NCBI RefSeq assembly: GCF_900114995.1
Contig: NZ_FOUX01000008.1
Location: 62,001 to 126,000 of the forward strand
DNA length: 64,000 nt
DNA from: Chitinophaga sp. YR627
GTDB lineage: Bacteria > Bacteroidota > Bacteroidia > Chitinophagales > Chitinophagaceae
Direction: 5' to 3'
The notes beneath the pieces were generated by a model, which saw nothing but the letters and a program-made list of their open reading frames with translations, searched no databases and had not been told where the DNA came from. Every line of letters begins with the position of its first letter. Within the stretch, counting starts at the first letter, position 1. Both the position numbers and the translations under genes were made by a program. Below are positions 1-9,678 of the stretch, in pieces.

Positions 1-108
1 CCTTACCATTTTTCAAGACTGTTCAAGAAGAGTATGCACGTCAGTCCGGAAAACTACCGGGGCATGCGCAGGAAGGATCATGGTGGTATGGATTGCCTCG
101 TGTTGTGA
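1..108 (+). CDS. AraC-family transcriptional regulator, 3' end only
   Basis: The first 35 codons of the window are open and end at TGA 106-108. They read as the last helix-turn-helix of an AraC/XylS DNA-binding domain: PYHFSRLFKK followed by SPENYRGMRR, the usual signature of recognition helix, x5, P-x-x-Y-R. The N-terminal effector part lies outside the window, so the target and ligand cannot be judged. The tail after the signature is short (13 residues), which is normal for the family. The next gene starts about 250 bases downstream, so an operon with it is unlikely. Confidence 0.75.
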   Translation, partial: PYHFSRLFKKSMHVSPENYRGMRRKDHGGMDCLVL

Positions 109-356
109 CATATATTATTATATATAAACAGCACATTTTTCAGTCAGATATTTTTTTAACCTGTTTAGATGTTTTTTTCTCTGGTCTATTGAAAGGCAAG
201 ACCAGTAAAGGTTTCAGAGAAAATGAAATTGCAGCTGGTATGGTATTCAACTAGACCAGTAACGGGATGTCTATGATTGTTTAACGATTTAGTTTTATTT
301 TGGTTGATGGAATCACCGGGGTATTTCCGGTGATAATAAATCTAACAGATTTAAAT

Positions 357-788
357 ATGAAAAGGCTTTTCCTCAGTATGACATTTTTCCTGAGCCTGGT
401 ATGCTCAGTTATTTTTGCACAGCAGCCTGCTAAGAAATTACGTGAAGGCACACATAATTTTACGCTGCAATGGATCAGCTGGGATAAACCCGGAAAGGTG
501 CAGATAAAGAAACAAAAGGATGGTACCTATACCGTGAAGGGTGAACAACGTGGAGAAGATGGTGACTTTGTTACGATCGATGGTACGCTGACCGTTGTCA
601 CTTTCGCAGAAATGACATTCACCGGTAAGATACAGACCAGATATGCGAACATTAACAAAGGAGAGGTCTGTGATAAAACAGGTACTTATCATTTCCTGGC
701 AAAAGGTGCAAGAAAATACTGGCGTTTACAGGAGATGGATAATTGTGAAGGGAATAATGTAGTAGATTATGTTGATATCTATTTCTGA
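357..788 (+). CDS. small secreted protein of unknown function
   Basis: A 143-residue protein if translation starts at ATG 357, which puts a clean Sec signal peptide (MKRLFLSMTFFLSLVCSVIFA, cut before QQP) at the N-terminus. A GTG start 19 codons upstream would hide the signal, so I prefer 357. The mature part is about 120 residues, rich in short beta-type stretches, with two cysteines (CDKTGTYHF and DNCEGNN) that could pair in the periplasm. I do not recognise the family. It stands alone and is followed by a strong terminator at 808-848. Confidence 0.6.
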   Translation: MKRLFLSMTFFLSLVCSVIFAQQPAKKLREGTHNFTLQWISWDKPGKVQIKKQKDGTYTVKGEQRGEDGDFVTIDGTLTVVTFAEMTFTGKIQTRYANINKGEVCDKTGTYHFLAKGARKYWRLQEMDNCEGNNVVDYVDIYF

Positions 789-807
789 TAATTGAATGAA
801 ATAACAG

Positions 808-848
808 ATGCGCTGTTTGCAGATACATGCAGACAGCGCATTTTTTTT
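808..848 (+). terminator. rho-independent terminator
   Basis: The arms TGCGCTGT and ACAGCGCA (809-840, with further TGC/GCA pairing inside) form a hairpin directly followed by eight T at 841-848. It lies 20 bases after the stop of the small secreted protein and so ends that transcript. Confidence 0.85.
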
Positions 849-1210
849 GTAGTATACAATAAGTGTAAATCAGTTGATAGTTGTTTTTTAATGATTGCCT
901 GCAACCGGGATACAGCAACTTTTGGTATCTTTAAATGATGTGGAAATAGCGTATAACAGGAACAGCATTGCAGCAATCAATATTTACACTATAGTCTGAT
1001 GATAGTTACCCTTCGTTCGTCTTACGTAAAAAAGGCAGCATCAACGAAGCGTAAGTATAGAAAAGTACCTTATCAGTATAATTCTCAGTATCTCCATTGC
1101 AGTATCTCCCGTTTCCAGCTATCAGCATGTGTGAAATTCTGGTAATTAACCCCTGATACTATATCCCAAGACTTAATAAAAACCTAACATTAAAACCCGC
1201 GCCCGCCCCT
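849..1210. other. gene-free stretch
   Basis: About 360 bases between the terminator and the sigma-factor promoter. Open frames here are short, lack a credible start and resemble no protein I know. I see no RNA gene and no strong dyad. It presumably holds upstream control sequence for the sigma operon. Confidence 0.4.
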
Positions 1211-1218
1211 TAGCTTTG
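1211..1218 (+). promoter_or_regulatory. -7 promoter box of the ECF sigma operon
   Basis: TAGCTTTG fits the Bacteroidota -7 consensus TAnnTTTG. Only five bases separate it from the ATG at 1224, so the transcript would begin at or next to the start codon. I see no convincing TTG box near -33. Confidence 0.5.
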
Positions 1219-1223
1219 CGTCA

Positions 1224-1787
1224 ATGGCACGCCAGTCTTTCGATGATAACCACTACCTGCAATTATTCATCTCCGGCAGCGAAGATGCATTTGATGCTAT
1301 CTTCAAACGTTATTATGAAGGATTATTGCAGTTTGCCAAGGTACTCCTGCCATATCCTACAGACGAGGCAGAAGATATTGTAGCTGAAATGTTCTGTACC
1401 CTATGGCATAATCGTCGCCAGATAGACATTTCCACCACTTTAAGCGCTTATTTATATGTCTCTGTAAGAAACAGGGTATTTGACTATTACCGCAAACGCA
1501 AGACGATCTTTAACCTTCCTGAAGAGGTGTTGGCCGAAACAGCAGATGCTGGTTATCAACAACCTGATCACCAGTTAATGTATAAGGATATCACCTCACA
1601 TATTCAGTCGCTTGTCGCTCAGTTACCTCCTCAGATGCGGCTTGTATTTAAAATGCACAGATATGAAGGATTCAGCTATGATGAGATCGCAGGGCTGTTA
1701 AATATATCGCTGAATTCCGTTAAGACACACATGTTCCGCGCACTCAAATTCCTCAAGGCAGCCTATCCAATGTTACCAATATGTTAA
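1224..1787 (+). CDS. ECF RNA polymerase sigma factor (FecI-like)
   Basis: 187 residues, the usual length of a minimal group-4 sigma factor. Region 2 spans about residues 20-90 (DAFDAIFKRYYEGLL, then DEAEDIVAEMFCTLWHNR, the core-binding and -10 part, and RNRVFDYYRKRK). Region 4 spans about 125-180 with a clear helix-turn-helix (YDEIAGLLNISLNSVKTHM). It is followed after 64 bases by a FecR-type anti-sigma factor and then SusC with an STN signalling domain, so it should direct transcription of the downstream uptake genes when substrate binds the receptor. Confidence 0.93.
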   Translation: MARQSFDDNHYLQLFISGSEDAFDAIFKRYYEGLLQFAKVLLPYPTDEAEDIVAEMFCTLWHNRRQIDISTTLSAYLYVSVRNRVFDYYRKRKTIFNLPEEVLAETADAGYQQPDHQLMYKDITSHIQSLVAQLPPQMRLVFKMHRYEGFSYDEIAGLLNISLNSVKTHMFRALKFLKAAYPMLPIC

Positions 1788-1851
1788 CTCGTTTTTTTCT
1801 GTCACGAGCAGGATCCGTCTTAACGTCCTTCTCTTTGTAAACGGAAAAATA

Positions 1852-2859
1852 TTGGAACAGCAGGAGCTTTATTTACTGATCACCAGGCATTTTAACGAAC
1901 AGACCGTCCCATGGGAAGAAGATTTCCTGGCTGAATGGCTGGAAAGCACAGAAGAGAACAGACAGACTTACAGCGTGTTGAAAGATATATGGCAGAGTAG
2001 CCGGCAGCAACACGATGAAGTATTGGTGAATGCAGCACTGCGCGATGTCAAACAGCGTATCAGCAGTCGTCAGCAATCCCGGATAGTCACTGTTATTAAA
2101 CGATACCGTACGCAGATCGCGGCCGCAGCTGCTGTAACAGGTATTATAATAGGTAGTGTACTCTATCTGCGCCATAATAGTGGTAGTAACGCTATCGCAT
2201 ATATGGAGAAAAAGAGCTTACCCGGACAGGTACTGAAAGTAACAATGCCAGACAGTACAGTAGTGCATCTCGCGCCACAAAGTAGTATCCGTTATGCACA
2301 GGACTTCGGAAAGGGTGACAGGAAGATCATCCTGGAAGGTGAGGCATTTTTCGACGTCAGCAAAGACGCGCACCATCCTTTTACCGTACAGGTAGGCCAA
2401 TTGTCAGTACAGGTACTGGGAACGCGTTTTAATGTCGCACATTATAAAGGTGTGGACAGTGCTGCTGTGTCACTGGTAGACGGAAAGGTACAGGTGAGTG
2501 TTCCCGCTCAGCCCAAACCGTATGAACTACAACCAGGACAGGAATTATATTATGACAGTCATGCACAGCATGCCTACACCAGGGCTTATGATGTGGAATC
2601 AGTAACCGGTTGGACGTCCCGCTTACTGGTATTCCGCAACGAAACACTGGCAGTGGTTGCCCGCAGACTGGAGCAATTGTATGATGTCGAGATCACCTTC
2701 GCAGACCCGGCTATGGCGCATTATAAACTCTTTGCAAAGTTTAATGACAAGCCACTCAATTACATTCTGAACGTGATCAAAGCAACGGACAATCTTGATT
2801 ACACCATTGACGGAAAAAAGATCCGATTTACCAACAACAACGCCTATCAATCACGCTAA
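1852..2859 (+). CDS. FecR-family anti-sigma factor
   Basis: 335 residues starting at TTG 1852; there is no in-frame ATG between the preceding gap and this point. Cytoplasmic part about 1-85 (sigma-binding), one membrane helix about 88-106 (IAAAAAVTGIIIGSVLYL), then a periplasmic FecR domain (about 115-215, with the LEGEAFFDV and VQVLGTRFNV signatures) and a C-terminal DUF4974-type domain (about 260-330). Its role is to hold the sigma factor until the receptor's STN domain signals across the periplasm. It ends one base before the SusC start codon. Confidence 0.92.
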   Translation: MEQQELYLLITRHFNEQTVPWEEDFLAEWLESTEENRQTYSVLKDIWQSSRQQHDEVLVNAALRDVKQRISSRQQSRIVTVIKRYRTQIAAAAAVTGIIIGSVLYLRHNSGSNAIAYMEKKSLPGQVLKVTMPDSTVVHLAPQSSIRYAQDFGKGDRKIILEGEAFFDVSKDAHHPFTVQVGQLSVQVLGTRFNVAHYKGVDSAAVSLVDGKVQVSVPAQPKPYELQPGQELYYDSHAQHAYTRAYDVESVTGWTSRLLVFRNETLAVVARRLEQLYDVEITFADPAMAHYKLFAKFNDKPLNYILNVIKATDNLDYTIDGKKIRFTNNNAYQSR

Positions 2860-5800
2860 ATGCATGAATTTATGTTTCCTTTTTACCAACATCTGAGTAT
2901 CGCACGCAGTAAGGCAGTTTTATGCCTGTTGCTTTGCTGTGTGTTTTCATTGCCATTTACAACCGTAAAGGCAGGGATGCGCGCGGACCTGCACAAGGTA
3001 CCCTGCTCTCTGACCGTACATAATAAACCATTGGAAGAAGTGTTCGAACTGATCGAACAACAAACGCATTATGCTATCATCTGTGTGGATCAGTCCGGAC
3101 TGATGGATAGAAAAGTAAATCTGAATGCGAGAAATACAACGCTGGAAAACGTATTACAGCAGCTCGCAGGACAGGTTTCATTCAACTACAAATGCCTGGA
3201 TAATAACATCATCGTAAAAGCAGGTGTTATTAACAACCCGGGAGATCCTGCGGAGAAAACCATTTCCGGTAAAGTAACGGATGCTAAAAAGCAACCTTTA
3301 CCTGGTGTATCTATCATGGTAAAAGGTACCAAACGTGGTACGATCTCTACCGATAATGGTGACTTCCAGATCAAAGCAAACGAAGGAGAAGTTTTACAGT
3401 TCTTTTTCACAGGTTTTCAACCCTTTCAGTTAACTGTTGGTAAAGGCGAAACATATCAGGTAACCTTACTGGATGATGAGAAGAAACTCTCTGAAGTACT
3501 GGTAACAGCACTTGGTATCAAAAAGGAAAAGGCAAAAGTTGGTTATTCTGCACAGGAAGTAAAAGGTGCTGATCTCGTAAAGGCGCGTGAGCCGAACGTA
3601 ATCAGTTCCCTGACCGGCCGCGTTGCGGGTCTGACCATCAGAAATACAACTGACCTCTTCCAGGATCCGGGTATTTCCCTGCGTGGTGCAAAGCCATTGA
3701 TCGTGATTGATGGTATACCTGATCAGTCAGCCGATCTTTATAAGATCAATGCAGATGATATCGAAAGCATGACCGTACTGAAAGGTGCTTCTGCGTCTGC
3801 ATTATACGGTTCTATCGGTTATAACGGTGCTATCATGATCACGACCAAAAGAGGTGGTTCCAAAGATCTGAGCGTTGATTTTAACTCTTCTACACAATTC
3901 CAGACCAGCTTTATCCGTATCCCTAAAGTGCAGACCACTTATGGTAACGGTTTCAAAGGTGAATATCAATATATCGATGGTTCCGGTTCTGGTCCTGAAG
4001 GCTTTGGCTGGATATGGGGTCCTAAACTGGATCAGCGTGATCCTTCCACACCAAGTGGTTATTATGAAACACCACAGTTCAACAGCCCTGTAGATCCTAC
4101 TACCGGCAAACTGGTGCCATTGCCTTTTCTGTCCCGTGGTAAAGATAATGTGAAGAATTTCTTCAGAACAGGTGTTATCACCAGCAACAATATCAGCTTT
4201 ACTAAATCAAGCGAGAATGGTAGCTTCAGAGCTTCTGCTTCTCATATCTACCAGCAGGGTATCGTACCAAATACTGACCTGAAGAACACTTCCTTCAACA
4301 TGGCAGGTAACTACCACATGACGAAGAACTTCAGCATCAACGGTCGTATCAGCTACAATAAAGAATATACCCACAATTTCCCTGAAACAGGTTACGGTCC
4401 TACCAACTACCTGTATAACCTGATCCTGTGGACAGGTCCGGATATCGATGTACGCGACCTGCGTAACTACTGGGTACCGGGCAAGGAAGGCATCCAGCAG
4501 CGCCACTACAATATCTCTTATTATAACAACCCTTATTTCCAGGCATATGAATACCTGAGAGGATATGATAAGAACAACACCTTTGGTTCCGTTGACCTGG
4601 ATTATAAGATCAGTCCTTCTTTCAGTGCAAAATTCCGTACCGGTATTAACCAGTACAGCCTGAACCGCAACTATAACGAACCTAAGAGCTATATCGGATA
4701 TGGTAATAAATCAAGAGGTCAGTACACGCTTACTTCCAACACCTACTTCGATGTGGTATCTGATCTGATCGTAGATTATAACCATACTTTCAGTGAGCAT
4801 TTTAAAGTACATGCACAGGTAGGTGGTTCCAACTACTACCGTAATTTCAAAGGTGATTCCAGCAATACAGATGGTCTGACCATCCCTGGTCTGTACAATC
4901 TCGGTAACTCTGCAAATGCTGTACAGTCCACCAACTGGCTGGAAGAACGCAGAACAGCGAGTGTATACGGTATCGTTGACGTAGAACTGTACAATGCGAT
5001 CTATCTCTCCCTGACAGGACGTAATGACAAGATCTCCAGATTACCTATTCAGAATAATAGTTTCTTCTATCCTTCCTTATCAGGTTCGGTAGTGATCTCT
5101 CAGCTGACACGTTTACCTGAGTGGTTCTCCTTCCTGAAAGCAAGAGGTGCTGTTTCCCGTGTGTCCAGCGGAACACTGGATGACAGCTATACTTATGGTT
5201 ACCTGCCTTCCTATGATAAGGGTACTACCTGGGATGGCGTACCTGGTTTGAAATACAGAGACGTTATCAGAAATACTTCGCTTCGTCCGCAGACTTCTGA
5301 TAGCTGGGAGGCTGGTGTGGATGCCAAGTTCTTTGGTAATAAACTGGGCTTCGAACTGACCTATTTCCAGACGAAAGATTATAACAACATCCTGAGCATT
5401 CCGGTATCACTGGGTAGTGGTTTTGCCAGCAGACTGGAAAACGGTCACGTGTATCAGCGCAGAGGTGTTGAACTCGTAACAACTGCAACGCCGATCCGTA
5501 AAGAAAAGTTCAGATGGGATGTAATGCTGAACCTGAGCACCTATCGTCGTCACCTGAAAGAGATCACCGGTGGTAATAAACTGGGTTATCTGAAAGCAGG
5601 CGACAGAACAGACAGGATCTTTGCAACTGTTTATCAGAAGGACCCTTCCGGTAACATCATTTACAGAGCGGATGGATTCCCGCTGGAAGATAACATTCAG
5701 CGTTTCGTAGGTAATTCAGATCCGGACCTGATCTATGGTCTGGAGAACAGTTTCTCCTATGGCGATTTCACGCTGCGTTTCCTGGTGGATGGTCGTCTGG

Positions 5801-6288
5801 GTGGAATGATGTATTCTACGACCAATCAGAAAATGTGGTGGGGTGGTACACATCCGGGTACTGTTAATCAGTTCAGGGATGATGCCAATGATAACAAATC
5901 CACTTTCGTAGGTAAAGGTGTGGTAGTGACTTCCGGTCAGGCTACCTATGATGCAGATGGTAACATTGTTAGTGATAACAGAACGTTTGCGCCAAATACA
6001 CAGGGTGTGAATTATATCGACTACATGACCAATACCAGCAATGGTGCAGACGTGAATTACAACTACTATTCACAGAGCTTCCTGAAACTGAGAGAACTTA
6101 CACTTACCTACAGAGTACCATCCAAATGGCTGAAAGGTCGTGTATTCCGTGCCGCAGATATCTCTGCTGTAGGTCGTAACCTGTTGTTGTTCACCAAAAT
6201 GCCGAACGTTGATCCGGATTCAGGTGTGGATAACTTACAGACGCCTTCTACAAGAAGCATCGGTGTGAACCTTAACCTTAAATTCTAA
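2860..6288 (+). CDS. SusC/RagA-type TonB-dependent receptor with STN domain
   Basis: 1142 residues. Signal peptide about 1-39, STN (secretin/TonB short N-terminal) domain about 45-117, carboxypeptidase-regulatory-like domain about 134-210 (ISGKVTDAKKQPLPGVSIMV), TonB-box-like stretch (EVLVTALG), plug about 225-330 (containing SLTGRVAGL and ASALYGSIGYNGAI) and a 22-strand barrel to the C-terminal NLNLKF. The STN domain marks it as a signal transducer that contacts the FecR protein encoded just upstream. With SusD it should import a ligand too large for porins. The ligand cannot be read from sequence; the downstream phosphodiesterase suggests something with phosphodiester bonds. Confidence 0.95.
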   Translation: MHEFMFPFYQHLSIARSKAVLCLLLCCVFSLPFTTVKAGMRADLHKVPCSLTVHNKPLEEVFELIEQQTHYAIICVDQSGLMDRKVNLNARNTTLENVLQQLAGQVSFNYKCLDNNIIVKAGVINNPGDPAEKTISGKVTDAKKQPLPGVSIMVKGTKRGTISTDNGDFQIKANEGEVLQFFFTGFQPFQLTVGKGETYQVTLLDDEKKLSEVLVTALGIKKEKAKVGYSAQEVKGADLVKAREPNVISSLTGRVAGLTIRNTTDLFQDPGISLRGAKPLIVIDGIPDQSADLYKINADDIESMTVLKGASASALYGSIGYNGAIMITTKRGGSKDLSVDFNSSTQFQTSFIRIPKVQTTYGNGFKGEYQYIDGSGSGPEGFGWIWGPKLDQRDPSTPSGYYETPQFNSPVDPTTGKLVPLPFLSRGKDNVKNFFRTGVITSNNISFTKSSENGSFRASASHIYQQGIVPNTDLKNTSFNMAGNYHMTKNFSINGRISYNKEYTHNFPETGYGPTNYLYNLILWTGPDIDVRDLRNYWVPGKEGIQQRHYNISYYNNPYFQAYEYLRGYDKNNTFGSVDLDYKISPSFSAKFRTGINQYSLNRNYNEPKSYIGYGNKSRGQYTLTSNTYFDVVSDLIVDYNHTFSEHFKVHAQVGGSNYYRNFKGDSSNTDGLTIPGLYNLGNSANAVQSTNWLEERRTASVYGIVDVELYNAIYLSLTGRNDKISRLPIQNNSFFYPSLSGSVVISQLTRLPEWFSFLKARGAVSRVSSGTLDDSYTYGYLPSYDKGTTWDGVPGLKYRDVIRNTSLRPQTSDSWEAGVDAKFFGNKLGFELTYFQTKDYNNILSIPVSLGSGFASRLENGHVYQRRGVELVTTATPIRKEKFRWDVMLNLSTYRRHLKEITGGNKLGYLKAGDRTDRIFATVYQKDPSGNIIYRADGFPLEDNIQRFVGNSDPDLIYGLENSFSYGDFTLRFLVDGRLGGMMYSTTNQKMWWGGTHPGTVNQFRDDANDNKSTFVGKGVVVTSGQATYDADGNIVSDNRTFAPNTQGVNYIDYMTNTSNGADVNYNYYSQSFLKLRELTLTYRVPSKWLKGRVFRAADISAVGRNLLLFTKMPNVDPDSGVDNLQTPSTRSIGVNLNLKF

Positions 6289-7751
6289 TGTCAGCAACAA
6301 TGAGAAAAATATTTAACATAGCAGCCGCCCTGCTGATCGTGGCAACAGGTTGTAAGAAATTTGAGGATTTCCAGACAGATCCTAACAAGCCGACAGTATC
6401 TACGCCTGATCTGTTGCTGAGTACCGTGATACAGGATGCGTTTCAGTCTACTACATTGGGCGCAACACTGGCTACCAGACAGATGGTGTTTGTGAACAGC
6501 GTATCCAATGAGCAATACTATGGCTGGACACGTGCAGGTTTTGATACCTACAATGACCTGCGTCAGGTAGTTAAAATGGAAGAAGAAGCAAACAGAATGG
6601 ATAAGCCGGAATATGTTCCGCTGGTGAAATTCTTTAAGGCTTACTACTTCCTGAAGCTGACCAATACCTTCGGCGATATTCCATATTCAGATGCATTGAA
6701 AGGAGAGAACGGTGGTTTATCTCCTGTATATGACAAACAGCAGAACATCTTTGTATCCATACTGGATGATCTGAAGGCAGCCAATGCGCTGATCACAAAT
6801 ACAACGCCGGAAGTACAGGGTGATATCCTCTACGGTGGTACCATGGAGCAGTGGAAACGCCTGATCAATACGCTGTCTTTGCGTACACTTATGAGCCTTT
6901 CCCTGAAAGAAAATAGTGCTTCTTTGAACGTAAAGGCAAGATTCGCAGAGATCGTCAACAATCCGGAGACCTATCCACTGATGACAGGTAATGCTGATAA
7001 CGGTGAACTGGTGTTCCATGACGTATTGGGTACCCGTTATCCTACCTACAATGACAACGATCTGCAAACGGCTTACTATCTGGATGCAACTTTTGTTGAC
7101 CTGCTGAAAGGACTGAAAGACCCGCGTCTGTTCCGTTTTGCAGAGAAAGCGCCTAAATATGTATCCCTGCCGGATAATGATTTTGCAGCATATGCTGGTG
7201 CAAAAGGAAGTGATCCGCTGAATGATAACAGTACGAAAGTACTGGCAGGTGAAGTATCTAAGATCAAATCCCGTTATTTCAACAATCCGGTGAATGAACC
7301 AAGTATAGCGGTTGGCTATGCTGAATTACAGTTTATTCTGGCAGAAGGTGTTGTACGTGGATGGATCAATGGTAGTGCAGCTGATTACTATAAGAAAGGT
7401 GTACAGGCTTCTATGTTGTTCTACGGCATTACCCAGCCTTCTATTGATGAATACCTGACCACTAATCCGTACCCTGCTGCTGATCAGCTGAAAGCGATCA
7501 TGACCCAGAAATACATCGCTTCTTTCATGAACAGCGACTGGCACTTCTTCTACGAACAACGCCGTACCGGTTTACCTGCATTTGATGTATCCGGTGGTGG
7601 TGTGCTGAATGATAAGAAAGTACCTAAACGCTGGATGTATCCTGTAACTGAATTACAGAACAATCAGGCGAATGTAAATGCAGCTATCGGAAGTCAGTTC
7701 TCCGGTAATGACAATATTAATGGCATTATGTGGTTACTGAAGGCAGAATAA
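6288..7751 (+). CDS. SusD/RagB-family outer-membrane lipoprotein
   Basis: 487 residues. Its ATG shares a base with the SusC stop (TAATG), so the two are translationally coupled. A second ATG at 6300 gives MRKIFNIAAALLIVATGC, a lipoprotein signal with Cys as lipidation site, and may be the true start. The rest resembles the SusD-like_2 branch: DPNKPT after the lipobox, TPR-like helices (FKAYYFLKLTNTFGDIPYSDAL) and a conserved end (WHFFYEQRRTG, then PKRWMYPVTE). It caps the SusC barrel and binds substrate on the cell surface. Confidence 0.93.
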   Translation: MSATMRKIFNIAAALLIVATGCKKFEDFQTDPNKPTVSTPDLLLSTVIQDAFQSTTLGATLATRQMVFVNSVSNEQYYGWTRAGFDTYNDLRQVVKMEEEANRMDKPEYVPLVKFFKAYYFLKLTNTFGDIPYSDALKGENGGLSPVYDKQQNIFVSILDDLKAANALITNTTPEVQGDILYGGTMEQWKRLINTLSLRTLMSLSLKENSASLNVKARFAEIVNNPETYPLMTGNADNGELVFHDVLGTRYPTYNDNDLQTAYYLDATFVDLLKGLKDPRLFRFAEKAPKYVSLPDNDFAAYAGAKGSDPLNDNSTKVLAGEVSKIKSRYFNNPVNEPSIAVGYAELQFILAEGVVRGWINGSAADYYKKGVQASMLFYGITQPSIDEYLTTNPYPAADQLKAIMTQKYIASFMNSDWHFFYEQRRTGLPAFDVSGGGVLNDKKVPKRWMYPVTELQNNQANVNAAIGSQFSGNDNINGIMWLLKAE

Positions 7752-7774
7752 GTTGTATTTTATAATTTTAAGTC

Positions 7775-9025
7775 ATGATGAAGAAAATATACCTGGCTTC
7801 CTGCTTATGTCTCCTTTTAGGAGGAGCAGCACAGGCCCAGCAAAGAGAAAAGAAGGTCGTGTTTGTCATTGCAGATGGTATTCCGGCAGATGTACTGGAA
7901 AAACTACAGACGCCCGCTATTGACCGTATCGCTGATGCGGGCAGGTATACCCGTATGCATGTAGGTGGTGATAAGAACACCTATAACCAGACGCCGACCA
8001 TATCGGCGGTAGGGTATAACAGTCTGCTGACGGGTACCTGGGTGAACAAACACAATGTGCCTGATAACGACATTACAGATCCTAACTATCATTATTATAA
8101 CCTTTTCCGTCTGTTTAAGACACAGTATCCTGCTAAAAAGGTAGCGATCTATTCCAGCTGGCTGGACAATCGTACCAAACTGGCTGGAGATGGACTGGCA
8201 CAGGCCGGAAATGTGCATATCGATCTGCATGCAGATGGGTATGAGCTGGATACTGTTCACTTTCCGCATGACAGGAAAAGGGACTTTATGCATGCGATTG
8301 ATGAAAAAGTGATCGACGAGGCAACTGCCGGTATCAAAAAAGACGCGCCTTCCCTGTCATGGGTTTACCTGGAGTATACCGATGATATGGGACATGGCTA
8401 TGGTGACAGTCCGGAGTTTTACAAAGCGGTAGAACTGATGGATAAGCAGATGGGCCGTCTCTGGGAGGCAATCACCTACAGGCAGCAGCATTTTAAGGAA
8501 GACTGGATGCTGGTGATCACAACAGACCATGGTCGGGATGAAAAGACCGGCCGCGATCACGGCGGACAGTCGACACGTCAGCGCAGTACCTGGATGGTGA
8601 GCAGCTATAAACCTGCCAATGAGTATGCCCGTTACTATGAGCCGGGTATTGTGGATATCATGCCTACAATTGTCCGTTACCTGAATATGGATATTCCGGT
8701 AAGCACGGCACGTGAAATAGATGGTATTCCGATGATCGGCAAGGTGGCGATAGCGAATGTAAACGCCAATTTCATACAGGAAAACATTGACCTGAAATGG
8801 TCAGCCCTGCAGGATACAGGTAAGGTGAAGATCTGGGTGACTACCACCAACAATTTCAAAACGGGCGGTACTGACGAGTACAAATTGCTGGCAACTGTAC
8901 CCGTACAGGACCGTCATGCACTGATCAACGTTGCGCAATTGCCTTCCCGCTTTTATAAGATCGTACTGGAAACAGCTGATAATACTGTCAATACCTGGTT
9001 AGATCTGGATGCCAAGTCCCGGTAA
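7775..9025 (+). CDS. secreted type I phosphodiesterase / nucleotide pyrophosphatase family enzyme
   Basis: 416 residues with a signal peptide cut after AQA (about residue 21). The alkaline-phosphatase superfamily metal ligands are visible: VIADG (D34), YTDDMGHGYG (D203/D204, H207), TTDHGR (D251, H252) and GRDHGG (H262). The nucleophile is probably Ser77 (aligned with PT-x-T of NPP enzymes), or Thr75. It should hydrolyse phosphomono- or diesters in the periplasm or at the surface. It follows SusD by 23 bases in the same operon, so its product or substrate is probably what SusCD handles. The 3' end overlaps the convergent DinB gene by 27 bases. Confidence 0.85.
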   Translation: MMKKIYLASCLCLLLGGAAQAQQREKKVVFVIADGIPADVLEKLQTPAIDRIADAGRYTRMHVGGDKNTYNQTPTISAVGYNSLLTGTWVNKHNVPDNDITDPNYHYYNLFRLFKTQYPAKKVAIYSSWLDNRTKLAGDGLAQAGNVHIDLHADGYELDTVHFPHDRKRDFMHAIDEKVIDEATAGIKKDAPSLSWVYLEYTDDMGHGYGDSPEFYKAVELMDKQMGRLWEAITYRQQHFKEDWMLVITTDHGRDEKTGRDHGGQSTRQRSTWMVSSYKPANEYARYYEPGIVDIMPTIVRYLNMDIPVSTAREIDGIPMIGKVAIANVNANFIQENIDLKWSALQDTGKVKIWVTTTNNFKTGGTDEYKLLATVPVQDRHALINVAQLPSRFYKIVLETADNTVNTWLDLDAKSR

Positions 9026-9532
9026 ATACCGCTCTTTCAGTATACGTAAATGGTGCAGTTCATGTCCGGGAATGATATAAGCCAGTGTTCTTACAGAGAT
9101 TGGATTCCCGCTGGAAATGCCCATAATTGTTTCCTGCTCTTTTTTTAGATTACGTAAGAGGTATATAGTAGACTCACGTACCACCCTGAATTCATTTGCC
9201 AGTTCCTGCAAAGAGCGGTCATTGGCAAATGAGTTCAGGACGTAATCATCCTGCTCAAAGCCGGGTAACCCCTGTTGCTCTCCCCGGGCAAAACACATCA
9301 ACCGGTACGCAAATACACGCTCTGTATCGATCATATGCCCCAAAGTTTCCTTGATCGTCCACTTTCCCGGAGCGTATGCATAACTGCCTTTTTCTTCAGG
9401 GATCTTCGAAAAGAACGCATACGTACTATCCTTCAGTTCTTCTGCAATAGCCGGTACTTCGGCATCACCGACACTGTTAATGTACACTTCCTGGTAGGGT
9501 ACAAATTCGCCAGGTTGAGGTCTTGAAATCAT
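8999..9532 (-). CDS. DinB-superfamily protein (putative metal-dependent hydrolase/transferase)
   Basis: 177 residues forming one four-helix DinB/YfiT-like bundle. The three metal-binding histidines are seen in GHMIDTERVFAYR (about residue 66) and GHELHHLRIL near residue 160. Members are often thiol transferases (bacillithiol or mycothiol S-transferases) or of unknown function; nothing here fixes the substrate. Convergent with the phosphodiesterase, whose last codons it overlaps. Confidence 0.85.
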   Translation of the reverse strand: MISRPQPGEFVPYQEVYINSVGDAEVPAIAEELKDSTYAFFSKIPEEKGSYAYAPGKWTIKETLGHMIDTERVFAYRLMCFARGEQQGLPGFEQDDYVLNSFANDRSLQELANEFRVVRESTIYLLRNLKKEQETIMGISSGNPISVRTLAYIIPGHELHHLRILKERYLPGLGIQI

Positions 9533-9599
9533 GGGTGCGATTTTTGCTAATATTAATTAAAATTCCGTGAAAGCGCGAATTCATGACGGCAGAATTGGA

Positions 9600-9607
9600 T
9601 ATATTTG
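9600..9607 (+). promoter_or_regulatory. -7 promoter box before the rhomboid gene
   Basis: TATATTTG is an exact TAnnTTTG match, 71 bases before the ATG at 9679. No clear TTG was found at the matching -33 distance, so this is a motif call only. Confidence 0.35.
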
Positions 9608-9678
9608 TACTAATCGCAATATTGGATAAGGATATATCTGGCTGACGTTCCCTATAGTTATTTTAAAACCCGCATTGA

